This document shows, piece by piece, positions 1-8,589 of a stretch of 44,708 bases of DNA (within the stretch, counting starts at the first letter, position 1; each line of letters opens with the position of its first letter). This DNA is from Betaproteobacteria bacterium. Lineage in GTDB: Bacteria; Pseudomonadota; Gammaproteobacteria; Burkholderiales; CAIKXV01. Below the pieces are notes generated by a model, which was given only the letters and a program-made list of their open reading frames with translations, was not told the origin of the DNA and searched no databases. Where the stretch lies: NCBI GenBank assembly GCA_947457885.1, contig CANGXU010000011.1, positions 1-44,708 of the forward strand. Reading direction: 5' to 3'. The position numbers were made by a program, and so were the translations under genes.

Positions 1-2026
1 CATCCCGATCAACCCGCGCGAGAAGGAGATCCTCGGCTTCACCGCCTACCCGTCGATCACCGATGCACCGGGCGAGCTCGACCTGGCCGTGGTTTGCACC
101 GCCGCGCACACCGTCAAGGCGGTGATCGAGGAATGCGGCAGGCGCAAGGTGAAGGGCGCGATCCTGCTCGCCGCCGGCTTCAGCGAGATCGGCGAGCAGG
201 GCCGCATCCTCGAGGACGAAGTCGTGGCGCTGGCGAGGCACTACGGCGTGCGCCTGATCGGCCCGAACACCAACGGCATGTTCAGCGCCCGGCTCGGCTG
301 CAACGCCTGGGGCCTGCCCGATATCCCGCGCGGCCCGCTCGGCCTGCTGTCGAACTCGGCCAACTGCGTCACCTCGATCGTGATGCAGGCGCGCACCCAC
401 GGCTTCATGGGCATCAACACGATGCTCAGCGTCGGGAACCAGGCGGACATCGAGTTCCACGAGTACCTCGAGTGCCTCGGCGAGGATCCGGCGGTCTCCG
501 CGGTGATGCTCTATCTCGAGGGATTCAAGAACGCAGCAGCCTTCCGCGAGGTCGCGCGCCGCACCACGCAGAAGAAACCGGTGGTGATGTACGTCGCAGG
601 ACGCACCAGCGAAGGCAAGCGTGCCGCGAAATCCCATAGCGGCTCGCTCGCCGGTGCCTACGCGATCAACCGCGGTGCGCTCTGGCAGTCCGGCGTCACC
701 GTGGTCGAGCGCCTGTACCACCTGTATCCGGTGGCCGAGGCGCTGAGCCTGTTCCCGCCGATGCGCGGCCGCCGCGTCGCGGTCGTCTCCGAAGGCGGCG
801 GGCCGCTGACCGTGGCCGCCGATGCACTGGTAGAACAGGGGCTGGTACTCGCGCAGCTGTCGCAGGAGACGCAGGCGCGCATCCATGAGGTCGTGCCCAA
901 TGCCACCGCGATCGACAACCCGGTCGATGCCGGTGGCGGCACCGATCCACGCGCCGAGTACTACGGTCCGATCGTGCGCGCGATCCTCGAGGATCCGGCG
1001 ATCGACGCGGTGCTGATCGTCGGCCTGCTGGGCGGCTATGCCGATCGCTTCGGCGTACAGGCGGCACCCGCGGAGCATGCGGTCTGTGCCGAACTGGGCG
1101 CGATGATGCGCCAGTACGGCAAGCCGGTGATCGTGCAGAGCCACTATGCCGACCTCAGGACGCAGTCGCTGCGCATCCTGCGCGAGGCCGGCGTGCCCTT
1201 CCAGCGCCATGTCGAGGTCGCGGTGCAGTGCCTCGCCAGCGCGGCAGATGCGTCCGCGGCGCGGGCGCGCAACGCTGCGGCGCCGCCTGCGGCAGCCGTG
1301 CCGCGCGCGGTGCCGGAGGCAGCAGGCATCATCGATACGGCGATGGCCGCAGGCCGCGACCTGCTGGAGACCGAGGCGCGCGACCTGCTCATCGCCTGCG
1401 GCATCGCGATGCCGGCCCACCTGCTGCTGCGCAGCGCCGACGACGTAGCCGCCGCGATCGACCGTTTTGGAGACTCACGGCTGGCAATGAAGGTCGTCTC
1501 CGCCGACATCCTGCACAAGTCTGAGGCGCAGGGCGTGCTGCTCGGCCTGCAGGGCGCAGGCGAGCTGGGCGAGGGCTGGCGGAAGATCGCGGCAAACGCT
1601 GAGTCCTACCGACCCGGCGCACGCCTCGAGGGCATGCTGGTGACGCCGATGGCCCCGCGCGGCACCGAGTTCATCATCGGCATCACCGACGACCCGCAGC
1701 ATGGCCCGGTGATGCTGTTCGGCCTGGGCGGCGTGTTCGTGGAGGTGATCGGGGATGTCGTGTTCCGCGCGCTGCCGCTGACGATGGACGACGCGCTCGA
1801 CATGATCGGCAGCCTGAAACATACGGCGGTGCTCGACGGCGTGCGCGGCGCCGCTCCGGTCGACCGCGCCGCGCTGGCAGATCTGCTGGTACGCCTGTCC
1901 CGCATCCGCGAACTGCATCCGCAGATCGCCGAGATCGATCTCAACCCGGTGATCGCGCATGCCGGCGGCCAGTCCGTCGTCGATGCGCGCATCGTCCTGC
2001 GCAGGAACGTTTCCACCCAAGCCTGA
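1..2026 (+). CDS. NDP-forming acyl-CoA synthetase (acetate--CoA ligase family), 5' end missing
   Basis: Makes acyl-CoA from a free acid with ATP (or recovers ATP from acyl-CoA) in the cytoplasm. The reading frame is already open at base 2 and reads IPINPREKEILGF, the end of a CoA-binding Rossmann domain, so the start codon lies before the window; the GTG at 89 is an internal valine. Next come the succinyl-CoA-ligase-like domains with the phosphohistidine motif SHSGSLAG (about bases 634-657), and a C-terminal ATP-grasp domain with MKVVSADILHKSE. This order (CoA-binding, ligase, ATP-grasp on one chain) is that of the ADP-forming acyl-CoA synthetases. Only 11 bases separate it from the Bug receptor at 2038, so the two are probably co-transcribed and the acid imported may be the acid activated. 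The substrate cannot be read from sequence. Confidence 0.92.
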   Translation, partial: IPINPREKEILGFTAYPSITDAPGELDLAVVCTAAHTVKAVIEECGRRKVKGAILLAAGFSEIGEQGRILEDEVVALARHYGVRLIGPNTNGMFSARLGCNAWGLPDIPRGPLGLLSNSANCVTSIVMQARTHGFMGINTMLSVGNQADIEFHEYLECLGEDPAVSAVMLYLEGFKNAAAFREVARRTTQKKPVVMYVAGRTSEGKRAAKSHSGSLAGAYAINRGALWQSGVTVVERLYHLYPVAEALSLFPPMRGRRVAVVSEGGGPLTVAADALVEQGLVLAQLSQETQARIHEVVPNATAIDNPVDAGGGTDPRAEYYGPIVRAILEDPAIDAVLIVGLLGGYADRFGVQAAPAEHAVCAELGAMMRQYGKPVIVQSHYADLRTQSLRILREAGVPFQRHVEVAVQCLASAADASAARARNAAAPPAAAVPRAVPEAAGIIDTAMAAGRDLLETEARDLLIACGIAMPAHLLLRSADDVAAAIDRFGDSRLAMKVVSADILHKSEAQGVLLGLQGAGELGEGWRKIAANAESYRPGARLEGMLVTPMAPRGTEFIIGITDDPQHGPVMLFGLGGVFVEVIGDVVFRALPLTMDDALDMIGSLKHTAVLDGVRGAAPVDRAALADLLVRLSRIRELHPQIAEIDLNPVIAHAGGQSVVDARIVLRRNVSTQA

Positions 2027-2037
2027 AAGGTCCGCCC

Positions 2038-3009
2038 ATGAATGCGTGCTGCAAGCGTGTGTTGCCCCTGTTGCTCGTCGCTGCATCGGCCGGCGCGGCC
2101 GCACAGCAGTACCCGTCCAAGCCGGTGCGCGTGGTCATCGGCTTCGCCGCCGGCGGCAGCGTGGACCTGGTCGGGCGCACGGTGGCCCAGGCGCTCGCGG
2201 GCGCATACGGCCGGCCGGTCGTGGTGGACAACCGGCCGGGTGCGGCGAGCCATATCGCGGGGGCACTCGTCGCCGCGTCGATCCCCGATGGCTACACGCT
2301 GCTGGTCAGCAGCCAGGGCGGCCTTGGCACGAACCTCGCGCTGTACACGAAGATGCCGTACAACCCGCTCAAGGACCTGACCCCGGTCACGCTGCTGGTG
2401 TTCCAGCCGCAGGTCGTCCTCGTCAACCCGAAGGTCGAGGCACGCAACATCAAGGAGCTGATCGCCCTCGCGCGCGCGAAGCCGGGCGGGCTCAACTACG
2501 GCTCGGCCGGTTCCGGTGGCGTGCTGCACCTCGCTGCCGAACTGTTCAGCAGCATGACCGGCACGAAGATGACGCACATCGCCTACAAGGGTGGCGCACC
2601 GGCGCTGGTCGACCTGATCGGCGGCCAGATCGACCTTACCTTCCAGCCGCTGCCCGAGGCACTGCCGCACCTGAAGAGCGGGCGCGTGCGGGCGCTGGCG
2701 ATGACCAGTGCCAGGCGCTCGGCCTCGGCGCCGGACATCCCTACCGTGATCGAGTCCGGACTGCCCGGGTTCACCTTCACCAGCTGGATGGGCGCTGCAG
2801 GGCCGGCCGGCATGCCTGCCGCGCTGACGGCGCAGATCAGCGCCGACTGGAACAAGGCGCTGAACGCACCCGAAGTGCGGCCACGCCTGATCGAAGCCGG
2901 ACTCGACATCGCCGGCGGCACCCCGGAGCAATTCGCCGCGCACATGCGCAGCGAAGTCGACGCGATGATGAAGCTCGTGAAGGAATCCGGCATTCCTCCA
3001 GTCGAGTAG
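2038..3009 (+). CDS. Bug/TctC-family periplasmic solute-binding receptor
   Basis: A 323-residue extracytoplasmic receptor of the tripartite tricarboxylate transporter (TTT) family, which delivers carboxylates or similar small molecules to TctAB-type permeases. It starts with a signal peptide (about residues 1-22, cut after AAAQQ). Family marks follow: YPSKPVRVVIGF after the signal, the DNRPGAAS loop, INYGS-like NYGSAGSGG, and HIAYKGGAPALVDL near the middle. The length is normal for the family. The gene is 11 bases behind the acyl-CoA synthetase and is followed by a strong terminator. No TctA/TctB gene is adjacent, so it must use a permease elsewhere, or it acts as a sensor, as some Bug proteins do. 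Confidence 0.93.
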   Translation: MNACCKRVLPLLLVAASAGAAAQQYPSKPVRVVIGFAAGGSVDLVGRTVAQALAGAYGRPVVVDNRPGAASHIAGALVAASIPDGYTLLVSSQGGLGTNLALYTKMPYNPLKDLTPVTLLVFQPQVVLVNPKVEARNIKELIALARAKPGGLNYGSAGSGGVLHLAAELFSSMTGTKMTHIAYKGGAPALVDLIGGQIDLTFQPLPEALPHLKSGRVRALAMTSARRSASAPDIPTVIESGLPGFTFTSWMGAAGPAGMPAALTAQISADWNKALNAPEVRPRLIEAGLDIAGGTPEQFAAHMRSEVDAMMKLVKESGIPPVE

Positions 3010-3016
3010 CCGACAT

Positions 3017-3049
3017 CCGGGTCTGACCCCGGGGTCAGACCCGGGTTTT
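3017..3049 (+). terminator. Perfect palindromic terminator between convergent genes
   Basis: The arms 3017-3030 (CCGGGTCTGACCCC) and 3031-3044 are exact reverse complements with no spacer, followed by G and TTTT (3046-3049). It ends the plus-strand Bug gene (stop at 3009); the converging Bug gene ends at 3057. The minus side lacks a T-run, so termination should be best for plus-strand transcripts. The GGTCTGACCCC core resembles dispersed palindromes that I recall from proteobacterial genomes. Confidence 0.7.
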
Positions 3050-3056
3050 GCATGGC

Positions 3057-4040
3057 CTACTCGGTCGGTATGCGGGCCTCGCGGATGGTCTGCCGCCAGC
3101 GCTTCAGTTCGGATTCGATCATCCGATGGAACTGGCCGGGGGCCTGCGCGGCGGGTTCGAGGCCGGTCGCCTGCAGCCGCTCGCGCACGTCGGTCGTGGA
3201 CATCGCACGACCGACCTCATCAAACAGCCTTTGCACCACCGCCTTCGGCGTGGCCGACGGCGCCACGATGCCGTACCAGTTCGTGACCACCACGTCGTAG
3301 CCGAGTTCGGTCATCGATGGCACCTCGGGCAGCGCCGCGCTTCGTTTCACGGAGGTCACCGCGAGCGGACGCAGCCGTTTGTTCTGCACGAACGGCAGCG
3401 AACCGCCCATGCCGATGAAGGTGCCCTGGATCTGGCCGGCGACCGTATCGTTCACCGCCGGGCCGCCGCCCTTGTACGGGATGTGGTTGAGATCGAGCCC
3501 CGCCCTGAGCTTGAACAGCTCGAGGGTCAGGTGCAGCCCGCCGCCGTTGCCCGACGAGCCGATGTTCAGCTTGCCCGGCTGTGCCCTGGCCAGCGCGACG
3601 AAATCCTTGAGGGTCGCGGCGGGCACCGTGGGGTTCACCATCAGTATGTACGGCGTCTCGGCAACCAGCGCAACGCCGGTGAAAGCCTTCACCGGATCGG
3701 CCGGTGGCTGCTTCACGAAGTAGGCAGGGTTGATCGTGAGCGCGAGGTCGGCGAGCAGCAGCGTGTAGCCATCGCCGGCAGCGCGCGCGACCACGTCGGT
3801 GCCTAGCATGCTCGCGGCACCCGGCCGGTTGTCGACCACGACCGACTGCGCGATCAACTCGGAAAGCTTCTGGCCGATGATGCGGCCGGTGACGTCGGAT
3901 CCGCCACCCGGCGCGAACGGTACGACCAGGCGGATCGGGCGGCTTGGCCAGGCATCGGCTGCGATCGCCGGCGTGGCGGGCATAGCCGCCATCGCAAGCA
4001 GCAGCGGGAGCAGCGGTGCGGTCGGACGCTTCGTGTTCAT
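3057..4040 (-). CDS. Bug/TctC-family periplasmic solute-binding receptor
   Basis: A 327-residue TTT-type receptor. I place the start at the ATG at 4040 (MNTKRPTAPLLPLLLA), because this puts a normal signal peptide (cut after AIAAD, about residue 27) at the N terminus; the frame stays open upstream to 4112 but adds no signal-like sequence. Family marks are WPSRPIRLVVPFAPGG, the loop DNRPGAASMLG, and HIPYKGGGPAVNDTV. It is the last gene of a minus-strand group behind the AcuI-like reductase (85-base gap). That pairing hints at uptake of a short acid whose CoA ester passes through acrylyl-CoA or a related enoyl-CoA, but this is inference. Confidence 0.92.
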   Translation of the reverse strand: MNTKRPTAPLLPLLLAMAAMPATPAIAADAWPSRPIRLVVPFAPGGGSDVTGRIIGQKLSELIAQSVVVDNRPGAASMLGTDVVARAAGDGYTLLLADLALTINPAYFVKQPPADPVKAFTGVALVAETPYILMVNPTVPAATLKDFVALARAQPGKLNIGSSGNGGGLHLTLELFKLRAGLDLNHIPYKGGGPAVNDTVAGQIQGTFIGMGGSLPFVQNKRLRPLAVTSVKRSAALPEVPSMTELGYDVVVTNWYGIVAPSATPKAVVQRLFDEVGRAMSTTDVRERLQATGLEPAAQAPGQFHRMIESELKRWRQTIREARIPTE

Positions 4041-4125
4041 GGCGGGGCCTTCGTTCGGGATGATGGAGGACTGCGCGGGCTGTATGCTGCGTGCGTTCCC
4101 TGCCGCCAGCAAGCCCCCGCCCGGC

Positions 4126-5112
4126 TCAGCCGTAGTGGACGATCGCCCGGCCCTGCACCTTCCCGTCGACCGAGCGTGAGCAGTGCTCGATCACCCGGTC
4201 GAGGGTGATCGGGAAGCCTATGCGATCGAGGTGGCGCGGCCGCAGGTCGGTTGCCACGCGCGCCCATACCTGCCGGCGCACCGCCATCGTCGCATTCGAG
4301 TTAACGCCGATCAGCCGGACCCCGCGCAGGATGAACGGAAACACCGAGGTCGCGAAGTCCGCTCCGCCGGCATTGCCGAAGGCCCCGATCACGCCGGTCT
4401 CGGTCATCGAGCGGGTCAGCCACGAGAGTTGCTCGCCGCCGACGGAATCCAGCGCACCGGCAAACTGCGCCCTCTCGAGTGCCTTCTTGCCCATCTCGAA
4501 CTCGCCGCGCACCAGGACCTCGGTTGCGCCGAGGTCCATCAGGTAATCGCGCGACGCAGCCTTGCCGGTGAGCGCAACCACCTGATAGCCGCGGCGCGCC
4601 AGCATGTCGATGCCGATGCTGCCGCAGCCACCGGTCGCCCCGTTGACCAGCACCCGGCCACTGTCCGGCGCAAGCCCGTTCAGTTCCATCAGATGGATCG
4701 CGAGCGCGGCGGTGAAACCGGCCACGCCCATCGTGCCCACATCGAGCAGCGTCATGCCCTGCGGCACCGGGATCACCCAGTCAGCGGGCACCCTCACGCG
4801 CTCGGAAAAACCTCCGTCATGGCTCACCCCGAGCCCGAATCCGTTGACGAACACCGGGTCGCCGGGCTTGAAGCGCGGATCGGCCGAGGACTCGACCACG
4901 CCCGCGACATCGATGCCGGCGATGCACGGAAAGCGGGTCATGATGCGGCCGCGGCCGGTTACGGCGAGCGCATCCTTGTAGTTGATGCTCGCGAAACGCG
5001 ACGCGATGACCACCTCGCCGGCAGCGAGTTCGTCGATCGTGACATCGACCAGCGCGCTGGTGACGGTCTTGCTGTCGTCCTGGCTGACTCTTACCGCCTT
5101 GAATGTGGACAT
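4126..5112 (-). CDS. acuI: AcuI/YhdH-type NADPH-dependent acrylyl-CoA reductase (MDR superfamily)
   Basis: A zinc-free medium-chain reductase of 328 residues; the family reduces acrylyl-CoA to propionyl-CoA with NADPH, which clears a toxic electrophile made from 3-hydroxypropionate or DMSP. It begins at the ATG at 5112 (MSTFKAVRVS); the open frame upstream to 5244 overlaps the HIT gene and is not needed. The GroES-like N-terminal half carries SINYKDALAVTGRG and GIDVAGVVE. The nucleotide-binding half has the glycine-rich VNGATGGCGSIGIDMLARRG. The ending DGKVQGRAIVHYG is typical of YhdH/AcuI. It sits between the HIT gene (40-base gap) and a Bug receptor. Substrate specificity within the family is inferred. 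Confidence 0.85.
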   Translation of the reverse strand: MSTFKAVRVSQDDSKTVTSALVDVTIDELAAGEVVIASRFASINYKDALAVTGRGRIMTRFPCIAGIDVAGVVESSADPRFKPGDPVFVNGFGLGVSHDGGFSERVRVPADWVIPVPQGMTLLDVGTMGVAGFTAALAIHLMELNGLAPDSGRVLVNGATGGCGSIGIDMLARRGYQVVALTGKAASRDYLMDLGATEVLVRGEFEMGKKALERAQFAGALDSVGGEQLSWLTRSMTETGVIGAFGNAGGADFATSVFPFILRGVRLIGVNSNATMAVRRQVWARVATDLRPRHLDRIGFPITLDRVIEHCSRSVDGKVQGRAIVHYG

Positions 5113-5152
5113 CGTTCTTCCTGTCGATGAAGTGTTCGGCAGCCGGATCGAC

Positions 5153-5491
5153 TCAGCCGGGTGGCCAGGCGAAAGACCTGCCACCGAGGATGTGCAGGTG
5201 CAGGTGGAAAACGCTCTGCCCGACCGCTGCGCCGTTGTTGACATTGAGCCGGAACGCGCCGCCCACGCCGAGTTTCTCGGCGATCGCCGGGGCGACCAGC
5301 ATCAGGTGGCCAAGCAGTGCCTGGTCTGCCGGTGCCGCATCTGCCAGGTTGACGATCGGCTTCTTCGGGATCAGCAGCACATGCACCGGTGCCTGTGGAT
5401 TGATGTCGCGGAACGCCAGGCAGAGGTCGTCTTCATGAACGATGTCCGCGGGAATCTCGCGCGCGATGATCTTGTCGAAAATGGTTGCCAT
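5153..5491 (-). CDS. HIT-family nucleotide phosphoramidase/hydrolase (HINT-like)
   Basis: A 112-residue histidine-triad protein; bacterial HINT proteins hydrolyse adenosine phosphoramidates and aminoacyl-adenylates. The start is the ATG at 5491 (MATIFDKIIAREIPA), which matches the family N terminus exactly; the frame runs on to 5731 but that part is unlike any HIT protein. The triad motif HLHLHILGG lies at residues 96-104 with nucleophile His98, and the upstream NVNNG and AFRDINPQAPVHVLLIPKK segments are standard. It is the first gene of the minus-strand group HIT-acuI-Bug. Confidence 0.93.
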   Translation of the reverse strand: MATIFDKIIAREIPADIVHEDDLCLAFRDINPQAPVHVLLIPKKPIVNLADAAPADQALLGHLMLVAPAIAEKLGVGGAFRLNVNNGAAVGQSVFHLHLHILGGRSFAWPPG

Positions 5492-5643
5492 GGAGCCCTT
5501 CCGTCGATGCTGCGGCGGTCGACCGCCCGACGCTGGAAGGTACCCCAAACCCGACAGCCATACAGTGGGGGCACAATGCCGCTGGAGGCACCGGTCGCTC
5601 AGCGGCGGTCTGCGCCCGTCGCAGCGGGCACGTACGTTGCGAA

Positions 5644-5664
5644 GCAGCATACACGGCATGCTGC
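5644..5664. promoter_or_regulatory. Inverted repeat GCAGCAT-N7-ATGCTGC, candidate operator
   Basis: Perfect 7-base arms lie at 5644-5650 and 5658-5664 around ACACGGC, ending 26 bases before the phasin -35 box. Phasin genes are commonly controlled by the polyhydroxyalkanoate-sensing repressor PhaR, whose known sites are rich in TGC/GCA. The repeat fits that style, but the assignment is inference. Confidence 0.35.
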
Positions 5665-5690
5665 GTCGGGCGATTTTCGCGCCGAAGGCC

Positions 5691-5741
5691 TTGACAATGC
5701 GGTTTGCGGCACTTACATTGGTTTTGTGCAACGCAACAAAA
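5691..5741 (+). promoter_or_regulatory. Phasin promoter with an inverted repeat at the start site
   Basis: A consensus -35 box TTGACA (5691-5696) and a -10 box TACATT (5714-5719, four of six matches) are 17 bases apart, placing transcription start near 5726. TTTTGT (5722-5727) and ACAAAA (5736-5741) form an inverted repeat right over that start point, where a repressor would block transcription. This is the best sigma-70-like promoter I found in the window, and it fits a strongly expressed storage-granule protein. Confidence 0.6.
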
Positions 5742-5888
5742 GGATGACGCGATCAGCGTGGTCCCTTGCAGATACCGTGATGCACACCCCAACTGCCGCC
5801 TTCACAGCGCGACCACCGCGCCGGTCACGACACCCGGTCTCTGAAACCGGTACCTGGTTGTGACGCCCCATTCCCCAAGGAGATCCAC

Positions 5889-6404
5889 ATGATTCAGGTT
5901 CCGGAACAAGTCGCCGCTGTCACCAAAGCCCAGGTCGAGGGCGCAACCAAGTTTGCATCGTTCGGCCTCGAGATGACCGAGAAGTTCGTCGCGTTCCAGC
6001 TGGCCCACGCCAAATCGGTTTTCGGCGACGCGGTGACCAGCGCCAAGGCCTTCACCGAGTTGAAAGAGCCGGCCGCGCTGCCGGACATCAAGGCGAGCGT
6101 CGAGCCGACCGTCGAGAAGATGACCGCCTACGCGAAAGGCCTGTACGAACTGTCGGCTTCGAGCCAGGTGCAGTTCTCCAAGCTGGTCGAAGAGCAGATG
6201 AACGCCGTCAACAGCCAGATGCTGTCGATGCTCGACACCGCCGCCAAGAACGGCCCGGCGGGCACCGATCTGGCCGTCTCGGCGATCAAGTCTGCCCTCG
6301 CCGCCGCCAACTCGGCCTACGACAACATCTCGAAGGCAACCAAGCAGGCGACCGAGATGGCCGAAGCCAACCTCGCGACGGTCACGAAGAAAAAGGCCGC
6401 CTGA
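5889..6404 (+). CDS. Phasin family protein (PhaP-like, PHA granule-associated)
   Basis: A 171-residue phasin; these coat polyhydroxyalkanoate granules and keep them small and separate. It begins MIQVPEQVAAVTKAQVEGA, has no signal peptide or membrane segment, and is alanine-, lysine- and glutamate-rich, mostly amphipathic helix (for example FGLEMTEKFVAFQLAHAKS). The lysine-rich tail TKKKAA is also typical. Length matches burkholderial phasins. It has a strong ribosome site and a near-consensus promoter, and is closed by a terminator at 6491, so it is transcribed alone. Its presence implies the organism stores PHA; no PHA synthase gene is in the window. Confidence 0.92.
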   Translation: MIQVPEQVAAVTKAQVEGATKFASFGLEMTEKFVAFQLAHAKSVFGDAVTSAKAFTELKEPAALPDIKASVEPTVEKMTAYAKGLYELSASSQVQFSKLVEEQMNAVNSQMLSMLDTAAKNGPAGTDLAVSAIKSALAAANSAYDNISKATKQATEMAEANLATVTKKKAA

Positions 6405-6490
6405 ACAGCGTCCTCGGCGGCGCCCGCTCGCGGGCGTCGTCCGGCAGGCCGCCGATTTGAGGCTGGCGACCGTGGCGTGAAGTGAACACC

Positions 6491-6527
6491 AACCCCGCTC
6501 CAGGAAGACCCTGCAGCGGGGTTTTTT
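6491..6527 (+). terminator. Rho-independent terminator of the phasin gene
   Basis: The arm 6491-6504 pairs with 6510-6523 (14 base pairs with one mismatch; the outer nine, AACCCCGCT/AGCGGGGTT, are perfect) around a 5-base loop, followed by a T-run to 6527. It lies 86 bases after the phasin stop, and the converging GGDEF gene ends at 6544. Confidence 0.9.
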
Positions 6528-6543
6528 ATGTCCGGACGGCTCC

Positions 6544-8589
6544 TCAGCCTGCAGCGGGCTCCTCGGCCGGCCCGGCAGCCGGCTTGTCCTGCGTCGGTGC
6601 GACGTGTACCCGGTTGCATCCGGCATGCCTGGCCGCCCGCAACGCTTCCTCGGCAAGACGGGCGAGCGACCTGGCATCGAGCACGGACCCGTCGCGCACG
6701 GCGACGCCGATCGACAGGGTCAATGCGGCCGCCTCCGGGTGCGCTTCGGCCGCACCTGGCCCGAACCGCTGCTCGACGGCGAAGCGCAGGCGGCTGGCTG
6801 CTGCCACGGCCTCGGCACGGTCTGCATCCGGGCAGATCACCATGAATTCCTCGCCGCCGACTCGGCAGATGACATCCTCCGCGCGCGCCGACTCTTGCAG
6901 GATAGTCGCCACCGTGCCCAGCGCCAGATCGCCAGCGGCGTGCACGAGCGCCGTGCTCACTCGCTCGAAGTGGTCGATACCGATCGACATGCACGACAGT
7001 GCCTGCCGGTTACGGGCCGTTTCCGACCACGCCTCCTCCAGCCGCTCGAACGCATGGCGGCTGTTCGGCAGCCCCGTGAGCGCATCGGTCAGGGCCGAAC
7101 GCCGGAGCCGCCGGTTCTCCGTCGCCAGACCGGACGCGAGCTCGCGCAGTTCGTCCTGCTGCTGGCAATGCACCGCTCGGGCGGCCAGCGTGCGGCGAGC
7201 GGCCCGGATCCGCAGTTCCAGCATCGCAGGAGCGATCGGCTTGAACAGGAAATCGTCCGGGCCGCTGACCGGATCACGGTCAGGATCCAACGCCGGATCG
7301 GCGACGGGGCAGGCATCCGGGTGCGGCGCCCGCGTGCCGATGATGTACGTACGCTCGCCGACCGACGCTGCGCGCAGGGCAGCGCACAGGTCGCGGCCGT
7401 CGACGCCCCCATCGGGCAGGTCGATCACCATCACATCGGGTGACTCGTCGAGCGCGGCGGCGAGCGCAGCATCGTGCGTGCCGAACCACATCACCTGGTG
7501 TCCCGCACCGACGAGCAGTTCGCGCATGCGCGCGGCACTGGCGCCATCCTCGGTCACCATGTGCACCCTCAGGCCGGGCGGTTCCACGGTTGCCATTCGG
7601 CCGTTTGCATCCGGCAGCCCTTCGGTGCTCGCGAAGTCAGTGACCGGCGCGGTGCCCGTGGACACATCGTCCGGAGCAGCCGGCTGTTCTCCATCCTCCG
7701 CGTCCAGCCCGTCCAACGGACCGAACGCGGAACCCAGCAGGCTGTTCCAGCATTGCCAGCTGTCCTGCACCGTATCGCACACCCGGGCCAGCGCATTGCC
7801 ATCGATGCCGATGCGCGCTGCTCGCAATCTCATGATCGGCGCGATGCGCCTGCGCGCATCCGGGCTGGCGACCAAGCATTCGCCGACCTGCCGCGACAGC
7901 GCGATCAGTTCGCACACCATCTGCGGGCGCGACGTGGCTTCGAATTCCGTCTGCATCGGCACTTCGCTGCGAAACACCGCATCGACGCAGATCTTCGGCA
8001 GGCGCCAGTCCTCCAGGAGCGCCGCGCCGAACTCGAGATGGTCGGCGCCGAAGACCTGCCGTTCAGCGGCCGACAGGTCGGCGCCAGTGGCACCTCTGGA
8101 AAGTACTTCGGTGAACTTCTCCGGATAGAGGGATGCCAGCACCAGTGAACCGATATCCGCAAGCAGGCCGCAGGTGAACCCCTCTTCGGGCGCCAGCACC
8201 CGCAACTGCGTGCACAACGCCTGCGCCGAGAGGCCGGTCGCCAGCGAGCGGGACCAGAACCCCTCGTAATCGAAGCCGGCACAGCCTCCGGTACGATTGG
8301 CGTCCAGTACCGAAAAGCCGATGCACAGCTGCCGCACGACCGCGAAGCCGAGCCGCTTGACCGCATCGGCGACCGAGAGCACCGGACGCACGGCACCGCC
8401 CTGCGTCGAGTTGGCGAACTTGATCAACCGGCCTGCAAGCGCAGGATCCGCCTGAAGTACGTTCGCAAGCTGGCTGACGGTTGCATCCTCGCTCTGGCTC
8501 AGCCGCAGGATCTCGAGCGCAACGCCTTTCGCCGTCGGCAATGCGCCGCTGGCTTTCAGTCGTTCGAAACGGGAAAAAACGTAGCTCAC
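6544..8589 (-). CDS. HDOD - receiver-like - GGDEF signalling protein
   Basis: A 681-residue cytoplasmic signalling protein. An HDOD domain fills about residues 18-215 (ALEILRLSQSEDATVSQLA; the HD-like catalytic residues are absent, as usual in HDOD). A linker leads to a receiver-like domain (about 341-465) with candidate phospho-acceptor Asp390 in VMVIDLPDGG and Lys450. A short coil leads to a GGDEF domain (about 497-665) with TDALTGLPN and the signature GGEEF at 578-582. The canonical DxDxFKxxND segment reads GIDHFERVST: the first metal-binding aspartate is Gly537 and the guanine-binding asparagine is Ser545, so cyclase activity is doubtful. The start is GTG at 8589 behind GAGG. It is transcribed towards the phasin and ends just past that gene's terminator. 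Confidence 0.9.
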   Translation of the reverse strand: MSYVFSRFERLKASGALPTAKGVALEILRLSQSEDATVSQLANVLQADPALAGRLIKFANSTQGGAVRPVLSVADAVKRLGFAVVRQLCIGFSVLDANRTGGCAGFDYEGFWSRSLATGLSAQALCTQLRVLAPEEGFTCGLLADIGSLVLASLYPEKFTEVLSRGATGADLSAAERQVFGADHLEFGAALLEDWRLPKICVDAVFRSEVPMQTEFEATSRPQMVCELIALSRQVGECLVASPDARRRIAPIMRLRAARIGIDGNALARVCDTVQDSWQCWNSLLGSAFGPLDGLDAEDGEQPAAPDDVSTGTAPVTDFASTEGLPDANGRMATVEPPGLRVHMVTEDGASAARMRELLVGAGHQVMWFGTHDAALAAALDESPDVMVIDLPDGGVDGRDLCAALRAASVGERTYIIGTRAPHPDACPVADPALDPDRDPVSGPDDFLFKPIAPAMLELRIRAARRTLAARAVHCQQQDELRELASGLATENRRLRRSALTDALTGLPNSRHAFERLEEAWSETARNRQALSCMSIGIDHFERVSTALVHAAGDLALGTVATILQESARAEDVICRVGGEEFMVICPDADRAEAVAAASRLRFAVEQRFGPGAAEAHPEAAALTLSIGVAVRDGSVLDARSLARLAEEALRAARHAGCNRVHVAPTQDKPAAGPAEEPAAG

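Larger units (their letters stand above)
5492..5888. promoter_or_regulatory. Divergent intergenic region between the HIT gene and the phasin
   Basis: This is 397 bases without a convincing gene. The plus-strand side holds the phasin promoter and two inverted repeats (listed separately), a leader of about 160 bases, and the ribosome site AAGGAG at 5878-5883 before the phasin ATG. The side facing the HIT gene must hold its promoter, but no clear -35/-10 pair stands out. Short open frames here lack ribosome sites and protein-like composition. Confidence 0.5.
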
